DNA of 64,000 nucleotides, taken from NCBI RefSeq assembly GCF_026625985.1, contig NZ_CP113116.1, positions 1,984,001 to 2,048,000 of the forward strand, in the 5' to 3' direction. Both the position numbers and the translations under genes were made by a program. The stretch comes from Mycobacterium sp. Aquia_213 (lineage in GTDB: Bacteria; Actinomycetota; Actinomycetes; Mycobacteriales; Mycobacteriaceae). Positions 63,593 to 64,000 of the stretch are shown one piece after another. The notes beneath the pieces were generated by a model. That model saw nothing but the letters and a program-made list of their open reading frames with translations. It was not told where the DNA came from and made no database searches. The stretch's first letter is position 1. Each line of letters opens with the position of its first letter.

Positions 63593-64000
63593 AGGTGATC
63601 CGCCGTCGGAAGTACAGATGCTGAACGATCGTGACGCCGACCAGGATCACGAACAGCACCACCGCCATCACCGACGCTCGGCCGATGGAAGCCGAACCGA
63701 ACGCCTCGGCGTAGATGCGGTGGGCCACCAGGTCGGTGCTGTTGCCCGGCCCGCCGTCGGTCAACGCGTACACGGTGTCGAAAACCTGTGCCGTGCTGAC
63801 AATCCCGGTCACCAGCACGAAGAACATCGTCGGGCGCAGCATCGGCAGGGTGATGCGCCAGAACCGTTGCCACGCGTTGGCGCCGTCGGTGCGCGCGGCG
63901 GCGTGGATGTCGTTCGGAATCGCGAGCAGGCCCGCCAGGAAGGACAGCGAGTTATAGCCCACGTTCATCCAGACGACGACGGCCGACACCAGCGGCAGCG
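63579..64000 (-). CDS. uspA: Sugar ABC transporter permease UspA (5' end cut by window)
   Basis: The C-terminal 140 or so residues of a MalF-type permease with the EAA loop IPNDIHAAARTDGANAWQRFWRITLPMLRPTMFFVLV and a final helix before RRRITYDLV. The N-terminal half lies beyond the window end. Partner of UspB. Confidence 0.92.
   Translation of the reverse strand, partial: LPLVSAVVVWMNVGYNSLSFLAGLLAIPNDIHAAARTDGANAWQRFWRITLPMLRPTMFFVLVTGIVSTAQVFDTVYALTDGGPGNSTDLVAHRIYAEAFGSASIGRASVMAVVLFVILVGVTIVQHLYFRRRITYDLV

Overview
The window is high-GC actinobacterial DNA from a Mycobacterium. Evidence includes PPE and ESX genes, an eight-gene mce operon, mycobacterial Zur/SmtB, and a gene order that follows M. 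tuberculosis Rv2363 down to Rv2316 (amiA2, recO, uppS, zur-smtB, glyS, PPE38, esxP/esxO, dgt, dnaG, cysE-cysK, mez, lppP, narK, the MarR/ECF block, the rocD/rocE block, uspCBA). An extra mce operon, a family 2 encapsulin of the MMP-I/35-kDa-antigen type and an arr gene point to a slow-growing non-tuberculous species. Gene-level synteny statements come from memory of the M. tuberculosis map, not from a search.

Layout. 1-6 kb: amidase, recO-uppS, the zinc-sensing zur-smtB pair and glyS. 6-9 kb: a compact PPE38/ESX locus closed by a 16-bp hairpin. 9-16 kb: a TPM-domain membrane protein, dgt, a second SodC-like lipoprotein, dnaG and tRNA-Asn. 16-22.6 kb: a sulfur locus. On the minus strand a leaderless polycysteine leader peptide precedes a thioester-fold protein, cysK, cysE and arr. 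On the plus strand an encapsulin shell is followed by a cysteine desulfurase with a long N-terminal cargo extension. 23-34 kb: yrbEAB-mceABCDEF, two Mce-associated proteins and a CAP-domain protein. 34-38 kb: malic enzyme, a membrane rhodanese and a persulfide dioxygenase. 38-45 kb: nitrate assimilation, with a giant nitrate reductase/flavoprotein-reductase fusion, LppP and NarK. A second operator copy and a reductase-tail relic lie downstream of the fusion. 45-57 kb: acyl-CoA oxidase-like enzyme, VIT transporter, FHA-ABC protein with a degenerate ATPase, MarR with a palindromic operator, an ECF transporter and a sulfatase. 57-64 kb: Lrp-controlled arginine/ornithine catabolism and the uspCBA sugar importer, cut by the window end.

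Most notable: (1) the Cys5 leader with a -10 box placed for leaderless transcription and overlapping hairpins downstream, ahead of a cysteine-synthesis operon that also holds the rifamycin-inactivating arr; (2) the six proteins on both sides of this promoter region contain only two cysteines in about 2,050 residues; (3) a thioester-domain protein that keeps its Gln motif but has Ser where the thioester Cys should be; (4) a duplicated GlnR-like operator driving a relic of the nitrate reductase fusion; (5) an FHA-ABC protein whose ATPase motifs are all altered.
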